DNA of 64,000 nucleotides from NCBI RefSeq assembly GCF_024054035.1, contig NZ_JAMXQU010000003.1, forward strand, positions 371,501-435,500, read 5' to 3'. This document shows, one piece after another, positions 50,495 through 59,648 of the stretch. Positions within the stretch are counted from its first letter, which is position 1; each line of letters opens with the position of its first letter. A program made the translations under genes and the position numbers. The stretch comes from Asaia lannensis NBRC 102526. GTDB lineage: Bacteria; Pseudomonadota; Alphaproteobacteria; Acetobacterales; Acetobacteraceae. The notes below the pieces were generated by a model, which saw only the letters and a list, made by a program, of their open reading frames with translations, had not been told where the DNA came from and did not search any database.

Positions 50495-53041
50495 TTATTC
50501 GGGGAGCACTTTCAGTAGTTCCTGCACGGCATTCTTGATGGAATAAGGCTTGCGCAGCACCGGCACATCCTTGAATTCACGCGGAATCATCGTGCGGTCG
50601 GCATAGCCCGTGGCGAAAATGAACGGGATCTGCTTCTTTCGCAGCAGGGTCGCCACATCGTGCGAGCTTTCCTTGCCCAGATTGAAATCCAGCAGAGCCA
50701 CATCGGGTGTGCGCTCCTTGATCGCCTGAATCGCCTCATAGACCGATGAGACAGTGCGTATATGACGCACACCGTAGGCGCTCAGAGCCTGTTCCGCCTC
50801 CATCGCAATCAGAAGCTGATCCTCCACCAGAAGAACATGCGCAGCATGCAGACGATCAGTCTGGGCGGACGTCGCAACGGGCTCTTCTTCTGCCTCCACG
50901 ACAGCGACCGTTTCCGAGACCTGAACGGCGTGTCGCACAGGGAAGCTCAACTGTATGAAGAGCCCCTCCGGACGGAATTCGCGTACTGACGTTCCCCCGA
51001 GTTCATGCGGTATGGCCCGTTCGAGCAGGATAGAGCCGAAACCGCTCCCCTTGGGTACGCTGACTGCAGGGCCGCCGGACTCGGTCCATTCAAGAACCCA
51101 GTTTTCCTGACTGTCATCGAGATACCACCGTATTTGAAGCCTGCCGCCGGGAACGGACAAGGCCCCGTATTTGGCGGCATTGGTTGCCAGCTCATGCAAT
51201 GTAAGCGCTGCAACGGAAAGTGCCGGACCGGAAAGCCAGAGATTGTCACCCTCGAGCGATACGGCAGAGGGTTGATGGCGATAGGGTTCGAGTTCGGCTT
51301 CAAGAAGCGTACGGAGCAGACCGCCGCCATCGGTACGCGCCACCTGATCATGGGCACTCGCCAGCGCCTTGATGCGGCCACGCAATATCTCGACGTAATC
51401 CTCGATCGTCCTGTCCTTGGCCACTGGACGGCCAATCAGGGACTGAACGACAGCGAGAATGTTCTTTACGCGATGATTGAGCTCCTCATTCAGCATACGC
51501 TGGCGGAGATCCGCATCCGCGCGCTCAGAAAGCTGCTGCTGGTGATAGACGCCCATTACCTCGATCAAGGCAGAGCGCAGCTGGGCCGCTGCCTCGATAT
51601 CGAAGCTCGACCATGGCAGGCAACGTTCGTGAACCTGCTCTTTCCAGATCGCGAAACTCTGCCTTGGCGTCAGACGAGGACCAAGGGGGCCATGCTCATA
51701 GGTCTTGTTGGGATCGCCACCCCAGTTGATGGTCTGGACGATTTCGCGCCGGAACAGAAAGACGTAATTCTCGGGCTGCGGCGAAATCGGGATGATAAGC
51801 ACGCCGGCAACATGGGCCGTATGGTCTGCAATCCAGGGATGATCCTTGACCAGATGATCCGATTGCCAGATCTGGGTGCCGGCCTTGCTCCGCGCAAGCT
51901 CCACAAACCGGTCCTGCAGGTCACGCGGCGCTGAAATACCATGCGCGGTCCATTCATTGTCGATCCAGATAGCAATGCCATCGGACTGGATCAGCGGTGC
52001 GAGACGACTGATCTGACTGCGCAGATAAGCAGGCATATCCGAAACCGAAGCGGCATTACGCAGTACGCTCTCGATCAGCCCATGGGTCCGCTCTGCAACC
52101 TGCAGACGCGTGGTCTTGAGAATGACGATGATCTGAAGCGCAAAGAACTCCGAAAACATCTGAACGACGGCGCGCTCTGCGATCGGCAGAATGCGCGGCG
52201 CATAGTGATGACAGGCAATCATGCCCCAGAGGGCGCCATCGATCACGATCGAGATCGACATCGAGGCGCGCACGCCCATATTGGTCAGATATTCGCAATG
52301 GATGGGCGAAACGCTGCGCAACTGCCCGAGCGACATGTCGAGCGGCCCCAGCCCTTCTCCCTCGATCATGGGGACGGGCGTGTATTTGACATCGCCGATC
52401 ATGCGGATCGGGGAGCGGCGATAGAGTTCCCGCGCTTGTGCCGGGATATCCGCGCTCGGGAAATGCTGCCCCAAAAAGCTTTCCAGCGACAGGGCCCGTG
52501 CCTCGGAAACGACCTTGCCCGACCAGTCATCGGCAAAGCGATAGACCATCACACGATCGTATTCGAGCAGACCGCGCAAAAGCATGGTCACGACATCGAA
52601 CAGACGCGTGATATCGGTCGTCTTGCGAACGCGGTCCATCATGCCATGAAGCTGAGTCAGGAATTTCGTCGCGCGCGTTGACGATGTCGCGGGCTCGCAT
52701 TCGAGAATGACCTCGCCATTGACGATATGAACCGCAAGATCGAAGTTCAGATCGGGACCAAGCGACTGATTGAGCAAAAAGACGGGGCGCCTTTGAGTCA
52801 CGCTTAGCGTCAGACCGTTGCGTATATCGTGAACGATATCGGCACCGAACATCGCAATCAGGTCGGTCCCGATCCCAAGCGTTTCCTGACGCAGCATCTC
52901 AGGCGCATTGGCAGAGTGACGCAAAACCACGAAATCGCTGATCGTACAGGTAATCAGGCAGCCATGAGGCTGTATGCTGCCGGGAATATGGATGGGCTCG
53001 CGATCGCAACTCGTCAGATCGACCTGACCAAACTCAGCCAT
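50495..53041 (-). CDS. bphP: Bacteriophytochrome HWE histidine kinase with fused receiver
   Basis: An 848-residue red/far-red light sensor. Order: PAS_2 (about 1-110) with the bilin-attaching Cys12 in TSCDREPIHIPG; GAF (about 130-315) with FPSADIPAQARELY and SIVIDGALWGMIACHHYAPR; PHY (about 320-500) with the tongue motif PRQSF. Next come an HWE kinase core (His in ELNHRVKNILAVVQ, WTE in LEWTESGGP, GFGSILL) and a C-terminal receiver (about 725-840) with phospho-acceptor Asp in DVALLDFNLG. I chose ATG 53041 with AAGGAAG; its start overlaps the heme-oxygenase stop by 8 bases. The output target is unknown. Confidence 0.95.
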   Translation of the reverse strand: MAEFGQVDLTSCDREPIHIPGSIQPHGCLITCTISDFVVLRHSANAPEMLRQETLGIGTDLIAMFGADIVHDIRNGLTLSVTQRRPVFLLNQSLGPDLNFDLAVHIVNGEVILECEPATSSTRATKFLTQLHGMMDRVRKTTDITRLFDVVTMLLRGLLEYDRVMVYRFADDWSGKVVSEARALSLESFLGQHFPSADIPAQARELYRRSPIRMIGDVKYTPVPMIEGEGLGPLDMSLGQLRSVSPIHCEYLTNMGVRASMSISIVIDGALWGMIACHHYAPRILPIAERAVVQMFSEFFALQIIVILKTTRLQVAERTHGLIESVLRNAASVSDMPAYLRSQISRLAPLIQSDGIAIWIDNEWTAHGISAPRDLQDRFVELARSKAGTQIWQSDHLVKDHPWIADHTAHVAGVLIIPISPQPENYVFLFRREIVQTINWGGDPNKTYEHGPLGPRLTPRQSFAIWKEQVHERCLPWSSFDIEAAAQLRSALIEVMGVYHQQQLSERADADLRQRMLNEELNHRVKNILAVVQSLIGRPVAKDRTIEDYVEILRGRIKALASAHDQVARTDGGGLLRTLLEAELEPYRHQPSAVSLEGDNLWLSGPALSVAALTLHELATNAAKYGALSVPGGRLQIRWYLDDSQENWVLEWTESGGPAVSVPKGSGFGSILLERAIPHELGGTSVREFRPEGLFIQLSFPVRHAVQVSETVAVVEAEEEPVATSAQTDRLHAAHVLLVEDQLLIAMEAEQALSAYGVRHIRTVSSVYEAIQAIKERTPDVALLDFNLGKESSHDVATLLRKKQIPFIFATGYADRTMIPREFKDVPVLRKPYSIKNAVQELLKVLPE

Positions 53042-53609
53042 GTAGTTCTTCCTTGGCACGATCGGCCATCTTCACGGCACTGCGTGCATGCCGGAACAAA
53101 GCAGAGGCGGCAGAGCCTGCCTCGTCTTCGTCAAATACAGGGGCCTTTTCGAGCAAGGCAAGGAAAGCGCGCCAGTTCTCGGGGGCGCCAGTCTGAACCG
53201 CCAGATGACCTGCACCATTGCGGCTGTCGAAACCGAGTGTCCCCGCCCTGCGTGCGATCAGCCTGGCCCCAAGAGCGGAGCCCTCTATCGTATAAAGCAT
53301 GCCAAGCAATGCGGATTCACCGTTCGGCGGCGCGATTGCGGGCATATCCGGCACCACCACGCCAAGAACGCGCACATCCTCCTGCAGGGCAGACACTGTG
53401 GAAACCGGTCTCCAGCCATCGAACCAGTCGGGATACGCAACGGCACGCAATGCTTGTTCAGCCGCAATACGAAAAGCCGCGATACCGCGCACATAGCGCA
53501 GATAATCGCCGCATGTTTCAAGATCGCCTATAAGCGCATCGAGCTGTTCATGCGCATCATGGACATGCCTGCGTAGCACCGCGCGACGGGTGGTCGCTTC
53601 GTTCAGCAT
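53034..53609 (-). CDS. bphO: Heme oxygenase making biliverdin for the phytochrome
   Basis: Opens heme to biliverdin, the chromophore of bacteriophytochromes. The 191 residues show the bacterial heme-oxygenase layout. The proximal His is in RRHVHDAHEQLDALIG, followed by YLRYVRGIAAFRIAAEQAL and the distal-helix piece LGMLYTIEGSALGARLI with its Gly-rich kink. It lies just upstream of bphP and overlaps it, the standard bphO-bphP order. The start ATG 53609 is taken from the frame; no strong ribosome-binding site is seen. Confidence 0.9.
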   Translation of the reverse strand: MLNEATTRRAVLRRHVHDAHEQLDALIGDLETCGDYLRYVRGIAAFRIAAEQALRAVAYPDWFDGWRPVSTVSALQEDVRVLGVVVPDMPAIAPPNGESALLGMLYTIEGSALGARLIARRAGTLGFDSRNGAGHLAVQTGAPENWRAFLALLEKAPVFDEDEAGSAASALFRHARSAVKMADRAKEELHG

Positions 53610-54014
53610 GGGTACTGGAGCAAGGTCAGCCGACCGGACATAAGATTACAGCCTTGTTCCACCCACATGAAAGACGCTTCATTTAGATCCTTCTGTAGCG
53701 GAATGTAAACTCGTAGTTTTTGGCCGGGATAGTGAAATCGTTTTTATCGAATAGTTTAAAGTATACGGTAAATTACCATGATAATACGTAAATAATATTG
53801 AAAAATAGTGCTGAAGCGAATAATCAAACCGGACCGATTGCGTCGGGTAATCCAGTCCAGTCGCTCAATATAGTGGCACAGTCTGAGCGCGTTGCCATCT
53901 GCCCTCCTGCCACATAATCCCGCCTGCCGACAAAACACCCCGTCAGGATATCTCTATTTGACGGAGAAGGTCGCGAACGACCTTCTCCGTCCACTCGATA
54001 CTGTCTGCATGTTC
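53610..54014. other. AT-rich gene-free region upstream of bphO
   Basis: About 400 bases, AT-rich from about 53690 to 53830. It should contain the bphO-bphP promoter (minus strand). An 11-bp palindrome, GGTAAATTACC, is at 53767-53777. The terminator hairpin of the dehydrogenase gene lies at its right end. No gene is supported. Confidence 0.55.
53960..53991 (-). terminator. Perfect 14-bp hairpin after the dehydrogenase gene
   Basis: GACGGAGAAGGTCG pairs perfectly with CGACCTTCTCCGTC across a 4-base loop (TTCG on the minus strand). It lies 24 bases past the stop codon of the minus-strand dehydrogenase gene. Stem length and tetraloop make a terminator likely, though no T-tract follows. Confidence 0.7.
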
Positions 54015-54986
54015 CTATTTTGTCTCTAGCGGCGAAGGGCCGAGTTCGCGCAGCAGATCGGCCATCCTGGCATAGGCCTTGTTGCGATAGGCCACGAGGG
54101 CTTCCGCCTGCCCGGGCGTATAGGATCCATAATAGCCTGCGCCGTTTTTCACGCCATGTTTTCCCTCCGCTACGAGCCGTTTGACCGTATCGGGGCAGGA
54201 CATGCGCTCACCGAACGCATTCTCTGCCGTGACGAAACCATTCACATAGACTTCAAGTCCCGCCATATCCGCGATGGCAAAGGGTCCGAAAAACGGCAGC
54301 CGAAAGCCGAAAGTCGATCTCACGATCGTATCGACATCCTGTGGGGTCGCGATCCCCTCTTCGACGATCGTATTGGCTTCCTTGAACAGGGCATATTGCA
54401 GACGGTTCAGAACGAATGTCGGTCGGTCCGCAACCTCGGCCGATTGCCGGTTCACACGACCGAGCATCTCCTTGACCGTCGCAACGACCTGTTTTGTGGT
54501 TTCGACACCTGAAACCAGTTCGACACCCGGAATGAACGGGGCCGGATTGCTGAAATGCACGGTCAGAAACCGCTCTCGTCCGGTGACAAAGGGCGCCAGC
54601 ACATGAACGGGAATGGTCGAGGTGTTCGTGCCGATAATGGCATCGGGGCGGGCGGCGGCGCTGATACGCCCGAGAACGTCTTTCTTGACGTCCTCACGCT
54701 CGAAAACGGCTTCCTCGATGAAATCGGCATCACGCACAGCCTCCTCGATCGACGGGGCTGTACTGAGATTGGTCATGATCCGGTCATAGCTGCCTGCCGG
54801 CACCAGACCCTGATCCTCGAAAGCGCGCGCCTCACCCAGCAAACGCTCCAGCGCCTTGCGTGTCGCTTCGGGTGAGATATCGGCCAGAACGACCTTCATG
54901 CCCGCAGCGGCCATGCTCTGGGCAATTCCGCCACCCATATATCCGGCACCAATCACGGCTGCGCTTCTGATGGTCTGGACTGCCAT
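54015..54986 (-). CDS. 3-Hydroxyacyl-CoA-type NAD dehydrogenase
   Basis: A 323-residue enzyme of the 3-hydroxyacyl-CoA dehydrogenase fold. The Rossmann motif is AVIGAGYMGGGIAQSMAAAG, the catalytic region HFSNPAPFIPGVELV, and the C-terminal domain contains RPTFVLNRLQYALFKEA. The fold covers 3-hydroxybutyryl-CoA dehydrogenase but also L-gulonate 3-dehydrogenase and carnitine dehydrogenase. Since it lies divergent from two LysR genes and a sugar-acid cluster, a hydroxyacid substrate is at least as likely. I chose ATG 54986 with GAGGAG before it. Confidence 0.85.
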   Translation of the reverse strand: MAVQTIRSAAVIGAGYMGGGIAQSMAAAGMKVVLADISPEATRKALERLLGEARAFEDQGLVPAGSYDRIMTNLSTAPSIEEAVRDADFIEEAVFEREDVKKDVLGRISAAARPDAIIGTNTSTIPVHVLAPFVTGRERFLTVHFSNPAPFIPGVELVSGVETTKQVVATVKEMLGRVNRQSAEVADRPTFVLNRLQYALFKEANTIVEEGIATPQDVDTIVRSTFGFRLPFFGPFAIADMAGLEVYVNGFVTAENAFGERMSCPDTVKRLVAEGKHGVKNGAGYYGSYTPGQAEALVAYRNKAYARMADLLRELGPSPLETK

Positions 54987-55119
54987 GATACTTCTCCTCA
55001 CGATCATTTTCATAGACGCTGAAGACGGGATGCCCCAGCGATGACGTGGGAGAAGAAATATTCACCCTCAAAGGGGAGCGTCCAATACTCGTATCGGCGC
55101 AATCCATAATCATTTGACT

Positions 55120-56079
55120 ATGAAATTACCCATGGCGCATTCCCATCTCGGCCCATTCTGGTTCATCGCCTCACGCCTGAAACTGCGCCATCTTCAGCTT
55201 CTGGCTGCATTCTCGCGTCACACAACGCTTCACGCCGCGGCAGAAAGCCTCGGCATGGCCCAGCCTGCAGCCTCCAAGCTCATCGGCGATCTCGAGGAGT
55301 TGATGAAGATACGGCTCTTCAGACTGGAAGGCCGACGCATGATCCCGACTTTTGCAGGCGAGGTGCTGACACGCCACGCCCTTGTCATGCTTGACGAACT
55401 CGAGCGCACCCGCGTCGAACTCAATGCACTGGTCGACGGGCGTATAGGCCATGTGGCCATCGGCGCGATCGACGGTCCCGTTATCCAGTCTCTGGTCGAT
55501 ATGCTGCGCATTGCGCAGGACGAATATCCGGAAATCGAGCTTGAGATACGCAGTGGCCCAAGCGACACGCTTTTTCAGATGCTGACAGATGGCCAGATCG
55601 ATATCATGCTCGGTCGTCGCCCTGTGGCCCCCTCACCCCATATCGTCAGCTATGAGGAAGTCGCGGCCGAACATCTGGTCGTCGCAGCCTCACCCGATCA
55701 TCCTCTGGCGCAATCCGGCCCGCACACGCTCGAAGCATTGGCCACCTATCCATGGATCCTGCAGCGTCGCGGCAGTCGCTCGCGCCAGCGTCTTGAAGAG
55801 CTGTTCCAGGAGCGCGACCTGACCCTGCCTGCGCGCCTCGTCTCATCCGATTCATGGATGATGACCCTGTCCTACATCACACGCACGCACGCGCTGACAC
55901 TTCTGTCTGCTCCCGCTGCGGCGCTCCAGGCCGATATCGGCCAGATTGCGATACTGCCTATCGATTTTGCGATCGACGTTGCCCCATGGGGAATCATCAT
56001 CGCCAGGGAACGCGCCGCGACGCCCGCTGCACAGACCGTGCTTTCGCTGATCAGGGAGTGCCTTCATGCTCAATCCTGA
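55120..56079 (+). CDS. LysR-family transcriptional regulator (first of two)
   Basis: A 319-residue regulator. The N-terminal winged helix-turn-helix covers about residues 15-75 (LKLRHLQLLAAFSRHTTLHAAAESLGMAQPAASKLIGDLE, seen from LKLRHLQLL to SKLIGDLE). The LysR substrate-binding domain follows from about 100. The start is ATG 55120; TTG 55114 and ATG 55132 are alternatives. It is divergent from the dehydrogenase gene, the standard LysR arrangement, and so may control it. GbpR-like regulators of this kind respond to sugar acids, which fits the cluster. Confidence 0.9.
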   Translation: MKLPMAHSHLGPFWFIASRLKLRHLQLLAAFSRHTTLHAAAESLGMAQPAASKLIGDLEELMKIRLFRLEGRRMIPTFAGEVLTRHALVMLDELERTRVELNALVDGRIGHVAIGAIDGPVIQSLVDMLRIAQDEYPEIELEIRSGPSDTLFQMLTDGQIDIMLGRRPVAPSPHIVSYEEVAAEHLVVAASPDHPLAQSGPHTLEALATYPWILQRRGSRSRQRLEELFQERDLTLPARLVSSDSWMMTLSYITRTHALTLLSAPAAALQADIGQIAILPIDFAIDVAPWGIIIARERAATPAAQTVLSLIRECLHAQS

Positions 56080-56130
56080 CTGGCAGCACATGAAGGGGCC
56101 CGGCTATTTCGAAGAGCGCGGTCTTTTCTG

Positions 56131-57081
56131 ATGGCGCATTCTCTGCTCAACCGGCTCAAGCTGCGTCATCTGCGTCTCATTCTGGAGCTGGAGGCGACAA
56201 ATAATCTGCATCGTGCGGCAGAGCGCATGAATCTCTCCCAGCCCTCCGTATCGAAGCTGCTGCAGGAGGTCGAACATGCCCTGAATGCCCGGCTGTTCGA
56301 ACGCTCCTCGCAAGGCGTGTTCCCGACCCCCAGCGGCGTTCTGGCCGCACGCCATGCCCGGCTGATGCTTAACGATATCGACCGCCTGCAACTCGACATG
56401 AACGCAATGCAGGAGGGGACATTCGGGACGGTACGCATCGGCTCCATCGTCGCAGCCCTTCCGCAGCTCGTTTCTCCCGTACTCGCACGCATTGCCGAAA
56501 CCGAACCGGGTATCGGCCTTTCTCTGACCATCGATACGAGCGATACGCTTTTGCTGGGTATGGAATCCGGCCGGCTCGATTTCGTGATCGGCCGGGCGCG
56601 CGGTCTGCTCGGCCCCACCGCACTGGATTGCCGCGATCTGGGGCAGGAGCCTCTTTGCGTCGTGACGAGCTGCCATAACCCTCTTTCCGATCCGGGCACG
56701 CTTACCCTGCACGATGTCGCGAGTGAAAAATGGATTCTCCAGACAGCGCCCAGCCCGATGAGACGTGCCGTGGAGGCGGCTTTCACCATCGCCCTGCTGC
56801 CCCTGCCCGCGCATCCTATCGAGGCCTCCTCGATGTTTGCGACGATCGATCTTCTTATCCATTCGCGCTTGCTGGCTGTGATCCCGTGCAGTGTGAGCCA
56901 GCATTACGAAACTGCGGGCATGATCCGGCGGCTTTCGGTGCCGGTGCCGGATTTCCTGGGTGCCTATTCGCTGATCAGTCTTCCCGATCGCCCCCTTACA
57001 CCTGCGGCACAGCTTGTGTTCAGCGCGCTCGAACAGCAGGCGATTGTAAATCCTGATCGCCCGGTTCAATCTTGCATCTAG
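56131..57081 (+). CDS. LysR-family transcriptional regulator (second of two)
   Basis: A 316-residue regulator with the helix-turn-helix at about residues 8-66 (LRHLRLILELEATNNLHRAA onward) and a LysR effector domain after about residue 90. It shares the LKLRHL opening with the first LysR gene, so the two are related, but they differ in the effector domain. No good ribosome-binding site precedes its ATG. A 21-codon frame from 56066 ends in TGATG overlapping this start, so translation may be coupled to that frame. The gene leads directly into the denD-like operon 70 bases on. Confidence 0.9.
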   Translation: MAHSLLNRLKLRHLRLILELEATNNLHRAAERMNLSQPSVSKLLQEVEHALNARLFERSSQGVFPTPSGVLAARHARLMLNDIDRLQLDMNAMQEGTFGTVRIGSIVAALPQLVSPVLARIAETEPGIGLSLTIDTSDTLLLGMESGRLDFVIGRARGLLGPTALDCRDLGQEPLCVVTSCHNPLSDPGTLTLHDVASEKWILQTAPSPMRRAVEAAFTIALLPLPAHPIEASSMFATIDLLIHSRLLAVIPCSVSQHYETAGMIRRLSVPVPDFLGAYSLISLPDRPLTPAAQLVFSALEQQAIVNPDRPVQSCI

Positions 57082-57151
57082 CCGAGCATTAACTTTCGGA
57101 TAGGTTCCGTTCATCTGATTTTCGGATTTTCCGATGGGAAGGATGAACGCG

Positions 57152-58138
57152 ATGCATATCCTCATACTCGGCGCAGCAGGCATGATCGGGCGAAAATTTG
57201 CCGAGAGTCTGGTGAAAACACCGCTCTCCGGCGGACAGGCTCCCACCCGCCTGACGCTGGCAGATGTCGTCGCACCGGCCGTACCCACAGGGTTTGACGG
57301 TCCCTGCGAAACCATGACCTGCGACCTTACCCAGCCGGGCGCGGCAGACCGTCTGCTCAGCGGACGACCGGATATCATCTTCCATCTGGCAGCCATCGTA
57401 TCGGGCGAGGCAGAAGCCGATTTCGACAAGGGTTATAGCGTCAACCTCGACGGGACACGCTCGCTGTTCGAGGCTATCCGTCATCATGGCGCCCGAGAAA
57501 ACTGGAAGCCGCGCATGGTCTTTGCCTCATCCAATGCCGTGTTCGGCGGAGATTTTCCCGAGGTCATTCCCGACGATTACATCCTGACCCCGCAAACCAG
57601 CTATGGCACGCAAAAAGCCATATGCGAGCTTCTACTGGCCGATTATCGCCGTCGCGGCATTTTCGACGGCATCGGCCTGCGCCTGCCAACCATATGCGTC
57701 AGACCCGGCAAACCGAACCGCGCCGCGTCGGGCTTCTTCTCAGGCATCATACGTGAGCCGCTCGTCGGGCTGGAAGCCGTCCTCCCGGTGCCGGATACGA
57801 CACGCCACTGGATGACCAGCCCACGCTCTGCCGTCCAGTTCCTTCGCCATGCCGCAACGCTCGATCTCGACCAGCTCGGCGAGCGACCCAACCTGTCCAT
57901 GCCTGCCCTCTCGCTCACGGTGGGAGAACAGATCGCCGCTCTGCGAAGGGTCGCTGGCGACAGGGCCGTCGCGCTCATACGGCGTGAGCCCGATGAGGCA
58001 ATCGCCCGCATCGTTGCAGGCTGGGCGCGCGCGTTCGACCCGCAGCGGGCCCTCGCACTCGGTTTCACCACCGAACAGAGCTTCGATGCGATCATCCAGG
58101 CGCATATCGAAGACGAACTCGGCGGCCGTATCGCCTGA
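57152..58138 (+). CDS. denD: NAD-dependent epimerase/dehydratase-family enzyme, D-erythronate dehydrogenase-like
   Basis: A 328-residue short-chain-type enzyme with Rossmann motif GAAGMIGRKF, the DVVAPA strand and the catalytic YGTQK (YxxxK) in TSYGTQKAICELLL. The whole length fits D-erythronate dehydrogenase DenD, which oxidises D-erythronate to 2-oxo-tetronate in acid-sugar catabolism. In known systems DenD works with OtnI, OtnK and OtnC; OtnK and OtnC are not in this window. I chose ATG 57152, with GGGAAGG at good spacing; ATGs at 57134 and 57143 are too close. It opens a five-gene run. Confidence 0.8.
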   Translation: MHILILGAAGMIGRKFAESLVKTPLSGGQAPTRLTLADVVAPAVPTGFDGPCETMTCDLTQPGAADRLLSGRPDIIFHLAAIVSGEAEADFDKGYSVNLDGTRSLFEAIRHHGARENWKPRMVFASSNAVFGGDFPEVIPDDYILTPQTSYGTQKAICELLLADYRRRGIFDGIGLRLPTICVRPGKPNRAASGFFSGIIREPLVGLEAVLPVPDTTRHWMTSPRSAVQFLRHAATLDLDQLGERPNLSMPALSLTVGEQIAALRRVAGDRAVALIRREPDEAIARIVAGWARAFDPQRALALGFTTEQSFDAIIQAHIEDELGGRIA

Positions 58139-58208
58139 TCTACCAAGCCCGATCACCTCAATGCTCCGGACGACAGGGACCGGGGCAGGCGTGAGGAGCA
58201 TAAGCATC

Positions 58209-59561
58209 ATGACCCCGGCCACCCCACATTCCGATCGCTACGATCAGAAAAAGCACCAGTCGACAACAGACGCTCTGAGGGCCAGCGCGACAGGCAAGGC
58301 GTTTGCCAAGCTGCTGCCCTTTCTGATCCTCATGTATATCGTGGCTTTTCTGGATCGCTCGAATATCGGCTCGGCCAAACAGGCTCTGCATACCGATATG
58401 GGCGTATCCGACACCATGTTTGCGTTCGGCGCTGGCGTGTTTTTTATCGGCTACGCGCTGTTCGAAATACCGAGCAACCTCATTCTTTACCGCGTCGGGG
58501 CGAGGAAGTGGATGGCGCGTATCATGGTCAGCTGGGGCCTTGTCTCCGCAGCCATGATGTTCACCCAGGGCAATGTGTCCTTCGTCCTGCTTCGCACTCT
58601 GCTCGGCATTGCAGAGGCCGGGTTCTTTCCCGGGATCATGCTCTACCTGACCTTCTGGTTTCCGGAAAAGGAGCGTACCCGCGTGCTGGGCGTGTTCTAT
58701 TTCGGCTATCCGCTTGCCATGACCTTCGGCAACCCGCTCTCGGGTGCGCTGTTCAATCTCGACGGCATATTCGGACTCGCCGGATGGCAGTGGATGTTCC
58801 TGCTCGAAGGCGGTCTCGCCGTTGCCATGGGGATCGCGACCTGGTTCGTTCTGCCTGACAGACCCCAGGATGTGGGCTGGCTGACGGATGATGAAAAATC
58901 CACGCTTTCCTCCATTCTGGCCCGAGAAGCCGAGGCCAAGGAGGGCGCTGGCCATCATGGCGCCAGGCTGGGAGCATTGCTGCACTCTTCAAAGCTTCTG
59001 CAGTTCCTTGCCCTTTATATGGTGATGCAGATCGCAAGTTACGGCGTGGTCTTCTATCTGCCCGAACAGGTCTCGACCATCCTGCACGAAAAAATCGGCT
59101 TTCGCGTCGGGCTAGTAAGCGGCATCCCCTGGGCGTTCGCCATCCTCTCTACCTACGTCATCACACGTCTCGTGCAGAAACATGACGCCCCCCGTCTGGG
59201 ACTGCTCGTCTGCCTGTCCGCTGCGGCAATCGGGCTGGTGATTTCCAGTGCGCATTCCGGGGTGATCGCCGTGTCCGGTCTGTGCATTGCCGCTGCCGGT
59301 GTCGTGACTGTTCAGGCCGTCTTCTGGAATTTCCCGCTGGCGCATTTCACGGGGGTTCAGGCTGCAGGCGCGATTGCGCTCATCAACGCGCTCGGCAATC
59401 TCGGTGGCTTCGCCGCGCCCAATATACGCAGCATGGCATCCCATCTCTGGGAAACGCCGGTTGCGGGGCTTTACGCAGTCGCCCTCTCGGGCCTCGTTGG
59501 GCTCGCAATTGCAGCATTCCTGCCGAGGACGAACCATCAAAGCCACCGGCCTGCGCACTGA
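58209..59561 (+). CDS. MFS anion:cation symporter (ACS family) acid transporter
   Basis: A 450-residue transporter with about twelve helices. The ACS-family landmarks are YIVAFLDRSNIGSAK in helix 1, FFIGYALFEIPSNLI and GIAEAGFFPGIMLYLTFWFP (helix 4 and loop). Such proteins carry sugar acids (galactonate, tartrate, phthalate-like) by proton symport. ATG 58209 is preceded by GAGGAG; the frame stays open into denD, so that extension is not used. The gene follows denD by 70 bases, so it likely takes up the substrate of the pathway. Confidence 0.9.
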   Translation: MTPATPHSDRYDQKKHQSTTDALRASATGKAFAKLLPFLILMYIVAFLDRSNIGSAKQALHTDMGVSDTMFAFGAGVFFIGYALFEIPSNLILYRVGARKWMARIMVSWGLVSAAMMFTQGNVSFVLLRTLLGIAEAGFFPGIMLYLTFWFPEKERTRVLGVFYFGYPLAMTFGNPLSGALFNLDGIFGLAGWQWMFLLEGGLAVAMGIATWFVLPDRPQDVGWLTDDEKSTLSSILAREAEAKEGAGHHGARLGALLHSSKLLQFLALYMVMQIASYGVVFYLPEQVSTILHEKIGFRVGLVSGIPWAFAILSTYVITRLVQKHDAPRLGLLVCLSAAAIGLVISSAHSGVIAVSGLCIAAAGVVTVQAVFWNFPLAHFTGVQAAGAIALINALGNLGGFAAPNIRSMASHLWETPVAGLYAVALSGLVGLAIAAFLPRTNHQSHRPAH

Positions 59562-59648
59562 TCCCCTTCCTGTTCCCTCGAGGCGCACTGCTTCGTGACG
59601 TCGAGCGGCGGCGCGCCCCGGGAGATCTTCCCTCAAAAGGAGATATTC

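Noticed and set aside
56104..57429. A 441-codon open frame on the minus strand
   Set aside because: It is antisense to the second LysR gene and the start of denD, both well supported by motifs.
57849..58208. Upstream extension of the first MFS gene into denD
   Set aside because: A good ribosome-binding site and the normal transporter N-terminus place the start at 58209.
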